The position numbers and the translations under genes were made by a program. A DNA stretch of 64,000 nt from JAJRXC01 sp047639555. Lineage in GTDB: Bacteria > Actinomycetota > Acidimicrobiia > Acidimicrobiales > Aldehydirespiratoraceae. The notes beneath the pieces are model-generated. The model had not been told where the DNA came from. It ran no database searches and was given only the letters and a program-made list of their open reading frames with translations. The stretch lies in the NCBI GenBank assembly GCA_047639555.1, contig JBLIOE010000022.1, positions 3,314-67,313 of the forward strand. Direction: 5' to 3'. Of this stretch, positions 51,029 to 60,245 are shown piece after piece. Position 1 is the first letter of the stretch. Each line of letters opens with the position of its first letter.

Positions 51029-51946
51029 ATGAGCCGCCTCCGTCCCTACTGGGACTGGACCTACGAAGCCGGGAAGGAACTGGCCGCGGAGTGGTCGAAG
51101 GATCGCGCCGGCGGGATGTCGGCCGAGATCGCGTTCTTTGCGTTGCTCGGATTCTTTCCTGCGTTCGTCGCGCTCGCGGCAGCCCTCGGTTCGGCGGACG
51201 CGTTACTTGGGGCAAACACCGCCGCCGATGTTGAGACCTGGCTTGTTGATCAGATGTCGGCCATCTTCGGCGGGGAGAACAGTCTCGAGGAAACGACGCG
51301 AGACCTCTTCTCGGGCGGGAATGGCGGTGCGCTCACACTGGGTGCGTTGATCGCTGTCTACGCCGCCAGTCGCGGGTTTACTGCTGTCGTGCGAGCCCTG
51401 GATGTCGCGTACGACCATGAGCACTTGCGGGGTTGGCTCTCGACTCGGCTTGTTGGCCTCGGTCTCACGCTGGTCACCATCCTGGTCGCGGCCGTCGTGC
51501 TCGTCTTGGTGGTCGTCGGGCCGCTCCTTGGAAGTGGCGCGGAAATCGCCGACGATCTTGGTGTCTCCGATGTCTTCGGCACGTGGTGGACCTGGCTGAG
51601 ATGGCCCTTGGTGTTTCTCGTGCTCGTGGGCTGGGCGGCGACGGTGTATCACATCGCCCCAAACCACTCATCGCCCTGGCGGTCTGAGCTGCCCGGAGCT
51701 TTCGTTGCCGCCATCTGGTGGTCGCTGGTGTCAGGTGGCTTCAGCACCTATTTGTCGGTTGCCAGCTCGGGTGCCAATGCGATCTTCGGGCTTCTCGGCG
51801 GTGCGATCAGCCTGCTGTTCTGGCTCTACCTGATGGCCATGGGCCTCTTGCTCGGAGCCGAGATCAACTCCCTTCGGGCCGTCCGGATGGGGCTTGATCT
51901 AAACCGCGAGGCTCGACCAGGACGGCTTTCGAAACCCGATCGCTAG
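51029..51946 (+). CDS. YihY/virulence factor BrkB family membrane protein
   Basis: A 305-residue protein with six predicted hydrophobic helices and family signatures: SAEIAFFALLGFFPAFVALAA near residue 32, YAASRGFTAVVRALDVAYD, and IAPNHSSPWRSELPGAFVAAI. It ends LYLMAMGLLLGAEIN. Despite old names (RNase BN, BrkB) its function is unresolved. ATG 51029 is the first start after the transpeptidase stop. Confidence 0.87.
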   Translation: MSRLRPYWDWTYEAGKELAAEWSKDRAGGMSAEIAFFALLGFFPAFVALAAALGSADALLGANTAADVETWLVDQMSAIFGGENSLEETTRDLFSGGNGGALTLGALIAVYAASRGFTAVVRALDVAYDHEHLRGWLSTRLVGLGLTLVTILVAAVVLVLVVVGPLLGSGAEIADDLGVSDVFGTWWTWLRWPLVFLVLVGWAATVYHIAPNHSSPWRSELPGAFVAAIWWSLVSGGFSTYLSVASSGANAIFGLLGGAISLLFWLYLMAMGLLLGAEINSLRAVRMGLDLNREARPGRLSKPDR

Positions 51947-51956
51947 TCTCGTTTTC

Positions 51957-53732
51957 GTGACTGATTACCACTCGCCCGTCGACGACGTCCGCTTCGCTCT
52001 CCGCCATATCGCTGGTCTCGACGAGATTGTTGCGATGCCCGGGTTTGAGCATGTCGATGCCGATCTTGTTGACGGTCTGCTCGATGAGGCGGGTCGTTTC
52101 ATGGAAGAGGTCATTGCGCCGTTGAATCGCGACGGTGACCTGATCGGTTCGGTTCGAAATGACGACGGCACGATCACCACCGCACCCGGCTTTGTCGAGG
52201 CCTACGGGCGTTATATCGACTCCGGTTGGGGTGCGATCGCGTTCCCGCCGGAATACGACGGTGGCGGGTTCCCGTGGATGGTGAACCTTGCCGTTCACGA
52301 GTTCATCACCACTGCGTGTTTCTCCTTCGGTCTCTGCCCGATCCTCAGTCAGGGTGCGATCGACGCGCTGATTCACTTTGGCACCGAGGCTCAGAAAGAG
52401 ACCTATGTGCGGAAGATGGTGTCGGGTGAATGGACCGGCACGATGAACCTGACGGAGCCCGATGCTGGCTCTGATGTCGGCGCGCTCGCCACCAAGGCTG
52501 CACCCGTTGGTGATGGCTCGTATCTCCTCACCGGCCAAAAGATCTTCATCTCCTTCGGCGAACACGACATGGCCGACAACATCGTCCATCTCGTTCTTGC
52601 CCGCACGCCGAACTCGCCGCCCGGCACAAAAGGAATCAGCCTTTTCGTCGTGCCGAAGTTCCTGGTCAATGACGATGGCTCGCTTGGCGCCGCGAACGAT
52701 GTCTCCTGTGTCTCGATCGAGCACAAGATGGGTCTGAAGGCCAGCCCTACTTGTGCCTTGTCGTTTGGCGACCAGGGCGGCGCAACCGGCTGGCTACTGG
52801 GTGACGAACACGCGGGCATGCGCGCCATGTTCCTCATGATGAACACCGCCCGTCTGTCGGTCGGTCTCGAGGGTGTCGGCCTGGCCGAGCGGGCTTATCA
52901 GCAGGCGCTGAACTTCGCTCACGAACGTCGTCAGGGTCGGGCTGCGGGCGCCGCCCCCGGCGAACTTTCGCCGATCGTTGACCATCCTGACGTGCAGCGC
53001 ATGTTGCTCGACATGGCTTCCGGCACCGCCGCGATTCGCGGCCTCTGTTACCGCAATGCTGCGGCCATCGATCGATCGAAGAATGGTGCAACCGAAGAAG
53101 ACCGGGCAACGGGCGAAGAAGTCGCAGCGCTGCTCACTCCGCTTTCGAAGGCGTGGAGTACCGACATGGCCTGCGAGCTCACGAGCCTCGGCATCCAGGT
53201 GCACGGCGGTATGGGTTATATCGAAGAGACGGGCGCGGCGCAGCACTTCCGCGACGCTCGAATCACGCCGATCTACGAAGGCACTAACGGTATTCAGGCG
53301 ATCGATCTCGTGGGCCGAAAGGTGCCCATGGACGGCGGCAACGTCATCGGTCGCCACCTTGCGTCTCTTCGCCAAACTGCGGATCGGGCGGCCGTCACAA
53401 CCGGGCTCGAACAAGCGACCAAACACTTTGTCGCGGCGATAGATGCGGTGGGCGAGGCGACCGACTGGTTGCTCGAACATGGCGCGGCGAACCCCTCGGC
53501 TCGATTGCCTGGCGCGGCCGCTTACCTGGAGATGCTCGCCGTCACCACCGGCGGCGATGTCTTGGCGACTGGGGCACTCATCGATTCGGGGGATGGCGAG
53601 ATGGCGAGCCGCGAGGCCCTCTTCCGCTTCTTCGCCACGAATCGTCTTGCGCGCGTTCCCGGCCTTGTTGCTGCCGTGCGAGAGCTTGGCGGCGATCTCG
53701 AAGTCGGACGAGCCACCGTCCTGGCCCGCTAG
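51957..53732 (+). CDS. Long-form acyl-CoA dehydrogenase (DmdC-like)
   Basis: A 591-residue FAD enzyme that makes 2-enoyl-CoA. The core has MNLTEPDAGSDVGAL, FISFGEHDMADN, LQVHGGMGYIEE-like IQVHGGMGYIEETG and the catalytic Glu in ITPIYEGTNGIQAIDLVGRK. A C-terminal extension of about 140 residues is helical, which is the long form seen in DmdC (3-methylmercaptopropionyl-CoA dehydrogenase) and its relatives. No other DMSP-pathway gene is near, so the substrate is open. GTG start at 51957. Confidence 0.87.
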   Translation: MTDYHSPVDDVRFALRHIAGLDEIVAMPGFEHVDADLVDGLLDEAGRFMEEVIAPLNRDGDLIGSVRNDDGTITTAPGFVEAYGRYIDSGWGAIAFPPEYDGGGFPWMVNLAVHEFITTACFSFGLCPILSQGAIDALIHFGTEAQKETYVRKMVSGEWTGTMNLTEPDAGSDVGALATKAAPVGDGSYLLTGQKIFISFGEHDMADNIVHLVLARTPNSPPGTKGISLFVVPKFLVNDDGSLGAANDVSCVSIEHKMGLKASPTCALSFGDQGGATGWLLGDEHAGMRAMFLMMNTARLSVGLEGVGLAERAYQQALNFAHERRQGRAAGAAPGELSPIVDHPDVQRMLLDMASGTAAIRGLCYRNAAAIDRSKNGATEEDRATGEEVAALLTPLSKAWSTDMACELTSLGIQVHGGMGYIEETGAAQHFRDARITPIYEGTNGIQAIDLVGRKVPMDGGNVIGRHLASLRQTADRAAVTTGLEQATKHFVAAIDAVGEATDWLLEHGAANPSARLPGAAAYLEMLAVTTGGDVLATGALIDSGDGEMASREALFRFFATNRLARVPGLVAAVRELGGDLEVGRATVLAR

Positions 53733-53788
53733 CGGTAGATCCCGGGTGACCGGCGGAAGTGTCGACCGCCGCGTAGGGTTTCGTCCGC

Positions 53789-54628
53789 ATGATCTTTGCG
53801 TCGTTTCCTAGTCCCTCGAGCGAAGCGTTCGAGCTCGGCCCGCTCACCCTGCGGGCCTACGGTCTGGCGATCGCCTTCGGCGTTCTGGCTGGCGTGTGGC
53901 TGGTACAGAACCGATGGAAGGCCCAAGGCGGCGACCCCGAAGACATCTCGACCATCGCGATGTGGTCGGTGCCAGCGGGCCTGGTCGGAGCGCGGATCTA
54001 TCACGTGTTCACCGATTGGCGATTCGACGAGGGTTTTGCTGAGCCATTCAAGATCTGGGAGGGCGGCCTCGGAATCCCCGGTGGCATCGCCGCGGGCGTG
54101 TTCATGGCGCTCTGGATCATCAAGCGCAACGGGTGGGATCGCGGTCAGCTGCTCGATGCGGCGGCCCCCGGTCTTCCGCTTGCTCAAGCCATTGGCCGGA
54201 TCGGCAACTGGTTCAACCAGGAGCTCTTTGGCGGCCCGACCGATCTCCCTTGGGGAGTCGAGATCGCGCCCGAACACCGACCGGCGGAATACATCGACAA
54301 AGAGACGTTCCATCCGACGTTCCTCTATGAATCGCTCTGGAACCTCGGGTTGGTGCTCTTCATCATCTGGGTTGGCAAGACCAAGAAGCTCGTGAGCGGC
54401 GGACTTCTCGCCGTCTACATTCTTGGTTATCTCGTGGCGCGACTGTGGCTCGAAACGGTGCGCATCGACGCGGCCACCGAAATCGCCGGCGTCCGCATCA
54501 ACATCTGGATGAGTGTGATCGGGATCGCGCTGGCCGGCGGTTGGCTCGTGCGGCGCGGGCGTCGCTCAGACGACAGCGCCGGTGTCGAGCCGGTCGAGGT
54601 GACCGTTGCCGACGACGGTTCGGCGTAG
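53789..54628 (+). CDS. lgt: Prolipoprotein diacylglyceryl transferase
   Basis: Adds diacylglycerol to the lipobox cysteine, the first step of lipoprotein maturation. The 279-residue protein has about seven membrane helices, the conserved IWEGGLGIPGGIAAG and the signature GRIGNWFNQELFGGPTDLPWG, with HPTFLYESLWNL. Two lipoproteins in this window (43 and 50199) are potential substrates. Its 3' end overlaps the convergent kinase-like gene by 63 bases. Confidence 0.96.
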   Translation: MIFASFPSPSSEAFELGPLTLRAYGLAIAFGVLAGVWLVQNRWKAQGGDPEDISTIAMWSVPAGLVGARIYHVFTDWRFDEGFAEPFKIWEGGLGIPGGIAAGVFMALWIIKRNGWDRGQLLDAAAPGLPLAQAIGRIGNWFNQELFGGPTDLPWGVEIAPEHRPAEYIDKETFHPTFLYESLWNLGLVLFIIWVGKTKKLVSGGLLAVYILGYLVARLWLETVRIDAATEIAGVRINIWMSVIGIALAGGWLVRRGRRSDDSAGVEPVEVTVADDGSA

Positions 54629-55606
54629 CCGATTCAGCGAGTGGTACTTGTTGAGCTGACTTGCTGGCGCGGGCGGCGGGAACATCGTGAGGTCGCGAAT
54701 GTCGTAGGCGATCGAATAGAGCCGTAGACGGTCGAATTGTCGCGGCACGGCGAAGAGCTCGGGATAGTCCTCGCGGAGCCACCAGGGGATCTCGGCGTAG
54801 TCCTCGGGGCGGGTGCGATCGACCCACTCATCACCTACGTGGAGGTGAGGGAGGCAACACATCCGCAAGAACACGTCGAGATCGACATCGCCGGGAGAGG
54901 TTCGCGACCACTCGAAATCGAGAAGTGCACTGATCTGTTCGCCATCCCAAAGGATGTTCTCGAAGGTGAGGTCGCCATGGACGAGAAATTTACTGTCGAA
55001 CGGTTCGATCGACGGCGACAGGTCATAGACGAGCTTTTCGACGTCGTCGATGAGGCCGCGGTCGACATGGGCCAGCGACCGAGCCTGATCGAGGGCGACC
55101 AGCAGAGACATGACTGGGGAGAGGGTTTCGCCGCGCAGCATCTGTGGTGCGTCGATCACTGGAAGATCGCGGGGGCCCGGTGTCATGTGGAGTCGCTTCA
55201 TCTTTGACGCGAGTTGCCGTACGGCTTCGCGGCGCTGCGCGACGGTCATCGACGGCCAGCAATGAGCGAGCGGCTTGCCCTCGACACGCTTCAAGACGAG
55301 ATAGTCGGCGCCCATACGGCCGCCATAGGCAACCACCATTGGGTAGCCGATCTCCGCGGGGAGGCTGGGGCCGAGAATCGCTTCGCGACGCAGACGCTGG
55401 TTGGGGCGACGATTGACGCGCACAACGTGGGTCGGGGTGAGCCAGACCTCGTTGGTCACGCTGGTCGCCGCTTCGAGCTCGACCGTGGAATCTAGGCCCG
55501 CTCGGAGCAGGGCGTGACGAGCGCGCGCCATAGCCATTGGGTTGCGGCGTTCGCTCACTGCGCGCGTCGTTCGCGGCGCGTCTGGACTGGACTCATGTGG
55601 GTCCAT
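54566..55606 (-). CDS. Phosphotransferase family protein (APH/choline-kinase-like)
   Basis: A 346-residue kinase-like protein with intact motifs: the Brenner-type loop FLVHGDLTFENILWD near residue 213 and the metal-binding LLDFEWSR near residue 230. The N-lobe has VTNEVWLTPTHVVRVNRRP. Known relatives phosphorylate aminoglycosides, macrolides, choline or sugars. Nothing nearby names the substrate. An internal ATG near residue 24 is a possible later start. Its 3' end overlaps lgt by 63 bases on the opposite strand. Confidence 0.8.
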   Translation of the reverse strand: MDPHESSPDAPRTTRAVSERRNPMAMARARHALLRAGLDSTVELEAATSVTNEVWLTPTHVVRVNRRPNQRLRREAILGPSLPAEIGYPMVVAYGGRMGADYLVLKRVEGKPLAHCWPSMTVAQRREAVRQLASKMKRLHMTPGPRDLPVIDAPQMLRGETLSPVMSLLVALDQARSLAHVDRGLIDDVEKLVYDLSPSIEPFDSKFLVHGDLTFENILWDGEQISALLDFEWSRTSPGDVDLDVFLRMCCLPHLHVGDEWVDRTRPEDYAEIPWWLREDYPELFAVPRQFDRLRLYSIAYDIRDLTMFPPPAPASQLNKYHSLNRLRRTVVGNGHLDRLDTGAVV

Positions 55607-55671
55607 CGGTAGCAGTCGTGCGGAACTGAGGGCACGTCAGCCGAATGGACTATCGCAATATGTCGAACAGC

Positions 55672-56436
55672 CTAGGAAACGCCCAGGGCGTAGTCGCTCA
55701 GCGGTGGCCACGCATCGATTGCCCACGGCCCAAAGGGATGATCCGCGAGTGCAATACAGGTGACATTGTTGACCGGGTCGATCCAGATCATTGTGCCGCT
55801 CTGGCCGAAATGCCCGAACGTGGTCGGGGAGTTGTGGGTGCTTGTCCAATGCGGCCACTTGTGCCCACGAATCTCTGGCCCGAGCCCCCAAAGGTTCGGT
55901 GATTGGCGCCCGTAGCCGGGCAGAAGCCCGTCGAGCTCGGGTCGGTGTGGGCTGGTCGCCCGGGCGAGTGTGTCTTCGTGGATGAGGATGGGGGAGCGCC
56001 AGGCGGTCGTGAGCGCGAGGAGATCGCGGACGCTGGCCCATGCGCCGGCACCCGCCGATCCGGCGATGGTGGTTGATGTCATCGCCAGCGGCTGAAGGAT
56101 CGCCTCCGCGGCGTAGGTTGCGAACGGCATCTCGGCCTGGTGGGCGATGGCATCAGCGACATCGTCGTAGGCGTCGGTGGAGTAGTTCCGTCGCGTGCCG
56201 GTGCTGTGAGCCAGGAGATCCGCGGGCGTCGCTCGCTTCTCGCCGATCGGAAGGTCAAGCGGGAGCGTGCCTTCTTCGTGGGCGACAAGGGCGACCATGG
56301 CAGTGATGAGCTTGGTCACGGACGCGAGTTCGAATGGTCGATCGATGTCACCACTGGTCTCAAGAGTTGTGTCTCCTACGCGGATCGCGGCGGCGTGGCT
56401 GACTGGCCATCCGGCAAGGAGATCGTCGAGCGACAT
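55672..56436 (-). CDS. Serine hydrolase of the beta-lactamase/penicillin-binding class C family
   Basis: A 254-residue protein. The catalytic Ser-Lys pair is in FELASVTKLITAMVAL near residue 38, and HFGQSGTMIWIDP supplies the third-motif-like HxG; the Tyr is probably in TRRNYSTDAY. It has no signal peptide, so it is probably cytoplasmic, unlike true PBPs. It is short for the family (usually 350 or more residues), lacking C-terminal extensions. Esterase or peptidase activity is possible. Confidence 0.78.
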   Translation of the reverse strand: MSLDDLLAGWPVSHAAAIRVGDTTLETSGDIDRPFELASVTKLITAMVALVAHEEGTLPLDLPIGEKRATPADLLAHSTGTRRNYSTDAYDDVADAIAHQAEMPFATYAAEAILQPLAMTSTTIAGSAGAGAWASVRDLLALTTAWRSPILIHEDTLARATSPHRPELDGLLPGYGRQSPNLWGLGPEIRGHKWPHWTSTHNSPTTFGHFGQSGTMIWIDPVNNVTCIALADHPFGPWAIDAWPPLSDYALGVS

Positions 56437-56495
56437 GTCGCTGAACCTAGACGGCCCCGGTGCGGGGTCGGCCCATGCCGGTTCTGTACGGTTGC

Positions 56496-57023
56496 ATGGT
56501 GAGCGAAGAGTTGGCGATAACCACGAATCGAGTCGACCGAGCGTTTGCGTTCATCGATTTGTCAGGGTTCACCAGCTACACGGAGATGAACGGCGACGAC
56601 CAGGCAGTAACTCTGCTCGGGCTTTTCCGAAGCGCAGTGCGAGAAGCGGCCTCGTCTCGTGGCGTTCGTATCGCGAAATGGCTCGGCGACGGAGCCATGC
56701 TCGTGGGCGTTGAGACCGAACGGCTCGTGGAGACCGTTGTCGACATCGAGAGCCGTATCACCGCCTCCGGTATGGCCCTTCCGCTTCGGGCCGGTGTGGC
56801 GGTCGGACCGGTCATCTTGTTCGAGGGCGACGACTACATCGGTCACGCCGTCAACATGGCCGCCCGTTTGTGTGACGAAGCCGCCCCACACGAGGTGCTT
56901 GCCACCGAGGCCGCGATGTCGTCGCTCCTCGTGAACACCGACGCTGAACCCGCCGGGGAGCGCGTCATACGTGGCGTTGAAGATCCCGTGGCGGTTGTTC
57001 GGTTCACCGCTCGCACCGAGTAA
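56496..57023 (+). CDS. Class III adenylate/guanylate cyclase catalytic domain protein
   Basis: A 175-residue stand-alone cyclase domain. The first metal Asp is in FAFIDLSGFTSYTEMNG and the second in KWLGDGAMLVG; the transition-state Asn and Arg are in HAVNMAARLCDEA. With all of these present it is probably active as a dimer, making cAMP or cGMP. ATG 56496 is chosen (MVSEELAIT). No regulatory domain is attached, so control must come from partners. The next gene starts at its last base. Confidence 0.83.
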   Translation: MVSEELAITTNRVDRAFAFIDLSGFTSYTEMNGDDQAVTLLGLFRSAVREAASSRGVRIAKWLGDGAMLVGVETERLVETVVDIESRITASGMALPLRAGVAVGPVILFEGDDYIGHAVNMAARLCDEAAPHEVLATEAAMSSLLVNTDAEPAGERVIRGVEDPVAVVRFTARTE

Positions 57024-57313
57024 TGGATCCCGCCGACCGGTCGACGTGGACAGATTTCGAACGAGCGGTTGGGGCTGTTCTCGACCAACTTGAGCCCGGC
57101 GATCTCGTCACCTACGGCGATGTCGCGACGGAGGCAGGTTTCCCGGGAGCGGCTCGTGCCGTTGGGTCGGTCTTGCGTCGGTCTGAGGGTGTCTTTCCCT
57201 GGTGGCGAGTGGTGAGCGCCAGCGGGCGCCTTCTTACCGGCCACGAACAGATGCAGATGGAGCTCCTCGCAGCAGAGGGGATTGAGGTCCGCGGCGGTCG
57301 AATCCGCGGCTAA
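57023..57313 (+). CDS. Alkyltransferase-like protein (MGMT-like without active cysteine)
   Basis: A 96-residue protein of the O6-alkylguanine-DNA-alkyltransferase C-terminal domain. It has the helix-turn-helix GDLVTYGDVATEAGFPGAARAVGSVL. The active-site PCHRV reads PWWRVV: the acceptor Cys is Trp, as in alkyltransferase-like proteins. These bind alkylated guanine, flip it out and hand the site to nucleotide excision repair without removing the alkyl group. The start overlaps the cyclase stop by one base. Confidence 0.88.
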   Translation: MDPADRSTWTDFERAVGAVLDQLEPGDLVTYGDVATEAGFPGAARAVGSVLRRSEGVFPWWRVVSASGRLLTGHEQMQMELLAAEGIEVRGGRIRG

Positions 57314-57343
57314 GCGCACCGCCCCGGTAGCCTTGGCAACTCA

Positions 57344-58531
57344 ATGTCAGACACCCTAGATACAGAGACCGCCCCCACTTCCTTTGCGGCGCTGGGTCTG
57401 CGGGCCGAGATTGTTGCGGCGCTCGACGAGCGCGGAATCACGTCTCCCTTCCCCGTACAAGCCCTCACCATTCCCGATGCCCTCGCGGGCCGCGATGTCT
57501 GCGGCAAGGCCAAGACCGGTTCGGGTAAAACCCTCGCCTTCGGCTTGCCCGTTCTGCAGCAGATGCCGAAAGCGCGACCGAACTTCCCGACCGGAATCGT
57601 TTTGGTTCCCACTCGCGAACTCGCCAACCAGGTCACCGAAGAACTCGAACCCGCCGCGAACGCGGTCGGTCGTCGTGCTCTCGCCATCTATGGCGGCGCC
57701 CCGATCGAGAAGCAGATCGAGATTCTCAACGAGGGTGTCGACCTCGTGGTCGCCACCCCGGGTCGCATGATCGATCTCATCGAGCGCAAGGCGGTTTCGG
57801 TCGCCGAAGTGCGCCACGTCATCGTCGATGAAGCCGACCGTATGGCCGACATGGGCTTCCTCCCGCAGGTCGAGTGGATTCTCCGCAATGTGGAGGGCGA
57901 GCATCAGACGCTGTTGTTCTCCGCCACTCTCGATGGTGTGGTCAACACTTTGATCCGTCGTTATCAGACCGATCCGTCGATGCACGAAGTTGCCGGCGAG
58001 GACGTCACGGTCGACGAGATGACCCATCGGTTCGTCGCCGTGCACAAGATGGACAAGTCGAAGGTCGCCGCCACGATCTCGAGGTCTTGTAATCGCACCA
58101 TCATGTTCACCCGCACGAAGGCCATGGCCGACCGCCTCGCCGATGACCTCCTCGACTTCGGTGTGAAGGCTGCGCCCATCCACGGCGACCTTCGCCAGAC
58201 GAGCCGAGAGAAGTCGCTGCGCGACTTCTCCGATGGAAAGCTCGATGTGCTCGTCGCCACCGATGTTGCGGCCCGCGGCATCCATGTCGACGCAGTCGAC
58301 ATCGTCATCCAATACGACCCACCGTCCGACCACAAGACCTATCTCCACCGTGCGGGCCGAACCGCTCGCGCCGGAGCGACCGGACTTGTGGTGACATTGT
58401 CGATGTGGGACGAAGAGCTCGACATCAAGCGCTTGCAGAAGCGAATCGATGTCATTCAGCCGCTGGCAGAGATGTTCTCGAACGATGAGCGCCTCAACGA
58501 CCTCGCGGGCTGGGACCCCCACGGCGACTGA
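57344..58531 (+). CDS. DEAD-box ATP-dependent RNA helicase
   Basis: A 395-residue core helicase: Q motif (ITSPFPVQALTIPDALAG), Walker A AKTGSGKT, PTRELANQV, VDEADRMADMGFLP, SATLDGVV, then DVLVATDVAARGIHVDAVD and HRAGRTARAG. It lacks the long basic tail of the helicase at 26.3 kb. Its last 47 bases overlap the start of the methyltransferase gene in another frame. Roles in ribosome assembly or mRNA decay are likely. Confidence 0.93.
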   Translation: MSDTLDTETAPTSFAALGLRAEIVAALDERGITSPFPVQALTIPDALAGRDVCGKAKTGSGKTLAFGLPVLQQMPKARPNFPTGIVLVPTRELANQVTEELEPAANAVGRRALAIYGGAPIEKQIEILNEGVDLVVATPGRMIDLIERKAVSVAEVRHVIVDEADRMADMGFLPQVEWILRNVEGEHQTLLFSATLDGVVNTLIRRYQTDPSMHEVAGEDVTVDEMTHRFVAVHKMDKSKVAATISRSCNRTIMFTRTKAMADRLADDLLDFGVKAAPIHGDLRQTSREKSLRDFSDGKLDVLVATDVAARGIHVDAVDIVIQYDPPSDHKTYLHRAGRTARAGATGLVVTLSMWDEELDIKRLQKRIDVIQPLAEMFSNDERLNDLAGWDPHGD

Positions 58532-60233
58532 GTCGCACATTGCCGCGCTGCTCGACCATTGCGTCGATGTCGCTGCGGACGATCCACCGGGCGCAGTTGC
58601 GGCGGTGGTCGAACTGGTCGCGGTCTCGCGTGACCTCGATGTTGCGCTGCTACTCGACGGGGTGCCCGTCGCCGCCCACGCGGTGGTGCGGCAATATGGC
58701 GCGCCCGATGAGCTGCTTCTCAATATGGGTCCATGGCTGCCTGGCCTTGTCCGCGAACGGCTCCTCAGCGCAGACCGCCGACACCGCACCGGTGTCCACC
58801 ACACATCGCTGGACATGGCCGAGACGATTGTCTCCTTCGTCGCCGAGCTGCGTCCCTTCGATTTGTCCGACACGATCCTCGACCCGTCGTGTGGCGGGGG
58901 AGCGTTTCTCCTCGCGGCCGCAGAGGCGCTGCCGGGCGACCCGTCACGTCGGGTTGCTCAGCTCCGCGGTGTCGATCTCGATCCGCTAGCGGTCGCAACA
59001 ACAGTGGCCAGTCTGCGGCTCTGGTCAGGTGGCGCCGCGGTCGATCCTGGCTCGTTCGTAGTTGCCGACGGTCTCGCTCCGGATCTACCGATCGATCAAC
59101 CGACCGTTGTTCTCGGCAACCCACCGTTTCTGTCGCAGCTTCGCGGTGACACGGTGCGCGACACGGCTTCTCGAGAGAACTTGCGGCTCCGATGGCCCGA
59201 TGTTGGGGGCTATGTCGACGATGCTGCGGCGTTTCTCCTCGCTTCAGTGGAGCTGGTCGCCGACGGCGGCGTGGTCGCCCTGGTGCAGCCTGCCTCGTTT
59301 CTTGCGGCACGCGATGGTGAGCCGGTCCGGCGGCGCCTCCAAGCGTCGGCGCCGCCTTCGGGTATCTGGATCGACCGCGACCGTCAGTTCGAGGCCGCGG
59401 TCGACACCATCGCCCTCGTCCTCGATGTTGGCGGCGCAGGCGGGCCGATTCGCCGGTCAACCGGTGTGCCTCGTACTCGCCTGGCTATGGCCGATGCCCC
59501 GGCCACTGCGGCCTCGTGGGCCGCTCTCCTGCGAGACGATTCACGCCCGATGATCGATGCGAGCCAGGACGGTGTGTTGTTGTCCGATGTCGCCACGGTC
59601 ACCGCGGGCTTTCGCGACCAGTTCTATGGCCTTCGTGGTGCGGTGTCCGACGAACCCGGGTCCTATCGCCTGATCACCTCGGGCCTCATCGACCCACTTC
59701 GCGATCGATGGGGTGTGCAGCCGTGTCGATTCGACGGTGACCGGTGGGAACAGCCCACCGTCGACCTTGATCTGGTTGCGTCTGGAATTCGTGCCTGGAT
59801 CGACGCTCGGCTCGTGCCCAAGCTTCTCGTTGCGAGCCAGACGAAGACCATCGAAGTGATGATTGACGAGCAGGGTGAGTGTGTGCCGTGCACCCCGGTT
59901 GTGACGGTCGAACCCAACGCCGATGCGCCGTCGCTGCCCCATCTGGCCGCCGTGCTCACCTCCCCGGTTGTGTCGCTGCGAATGCTCGATGCCGCGGCTG
60001 GCACGGCTCTCTCCCGAGACGCCATGCGGGTGTCGGCATCCACCCTTGGCGCGATTGTGCTGCCCGAACCGAGCGCCAATTGGGATAAGGCTGCAGAAAT
60101 TGTCCGGGCATCGGCTGCTGGCGTGGATGCCAATGATCTTTGGGAAGTCGGCCGTTTGATGACCCTTGCGTACGGTGTGACCGACGTCGAGCCGATTCAC
60201 AAATGGTGGCGAGAGCGACTTCCGCGCCGATAG
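58485..60233 (+). CDS. Orphan N6-adenine DNA methyltransferase
   Basis: A 582-residue class I methyltransferase of the Eco57I/TaqI-like gamma type. The order is X (RRHRTGVHHTSLDMAETIVSFV near residue 99), I (DPSCGGGAFLLA near residue 133) and IV (LGNPPFLSQ, NPPF at 212-215). About 340 further residues form a probable target-recognition domain. No restriction endonuclease, specificity subunit or BREX/DISARM gene is adjacent, so it looks like an orphan methylase or an RM remnant. Start ATG 58485 overlaps the helicase 3' end by 47 bases. The 5' end is the least certain part. Confidence 0.8.
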   Translation: MSASTTSRAGTPTATESHIAALLDHCVDVAADDPPGAVAAVVELVAVSRDLDVALLLDGVPVAAHAVVRQYGAPDELLLNMGPWLPGLVRERLLSADRRHRTGVHHTSLDMAETIVSFVAELRPFDLSDTILDPSCGGGAFLLAAAEALPGDPSRRVAQLRGVDLDPLAVATTVASLRLWSGGAAVDPGSFVVADGLAPDLPIDQPTVVLGNPPFLSQLRGDTVRDTASRENLRLRWPDVGGYVDDAAAFLLASVELVADGGVVALVQPASFLAARDGEPVRRRLQASAPPSGIWIDRDRQFEAAVDTIALVLDVGGAGGPIRRSTGVPRTRLAMADAPATAASWAALLRDDSRPMIDASQDGVLLSDVATVTAGFRDQFYGLRGAVSDEPGSYRLITSGLIDPLRDRWGVQPCRFDGDRWEQPTVDLDLVASGIRAWIDARLVPKLLVASQTKTIEVMIDEQGECVPCTPVVTVEPNADAPSLPHLAAVLTSPVVSLRMLDAAAGTALSRDAMRVSASTLGAIVLPEPSANWDKAAEIVRASAAGVDANDLWEVGRLMTLAYGVTDVEPIHKWWRERLPRR

Positions 60234-60245
60234 GGTGCGCAACAA

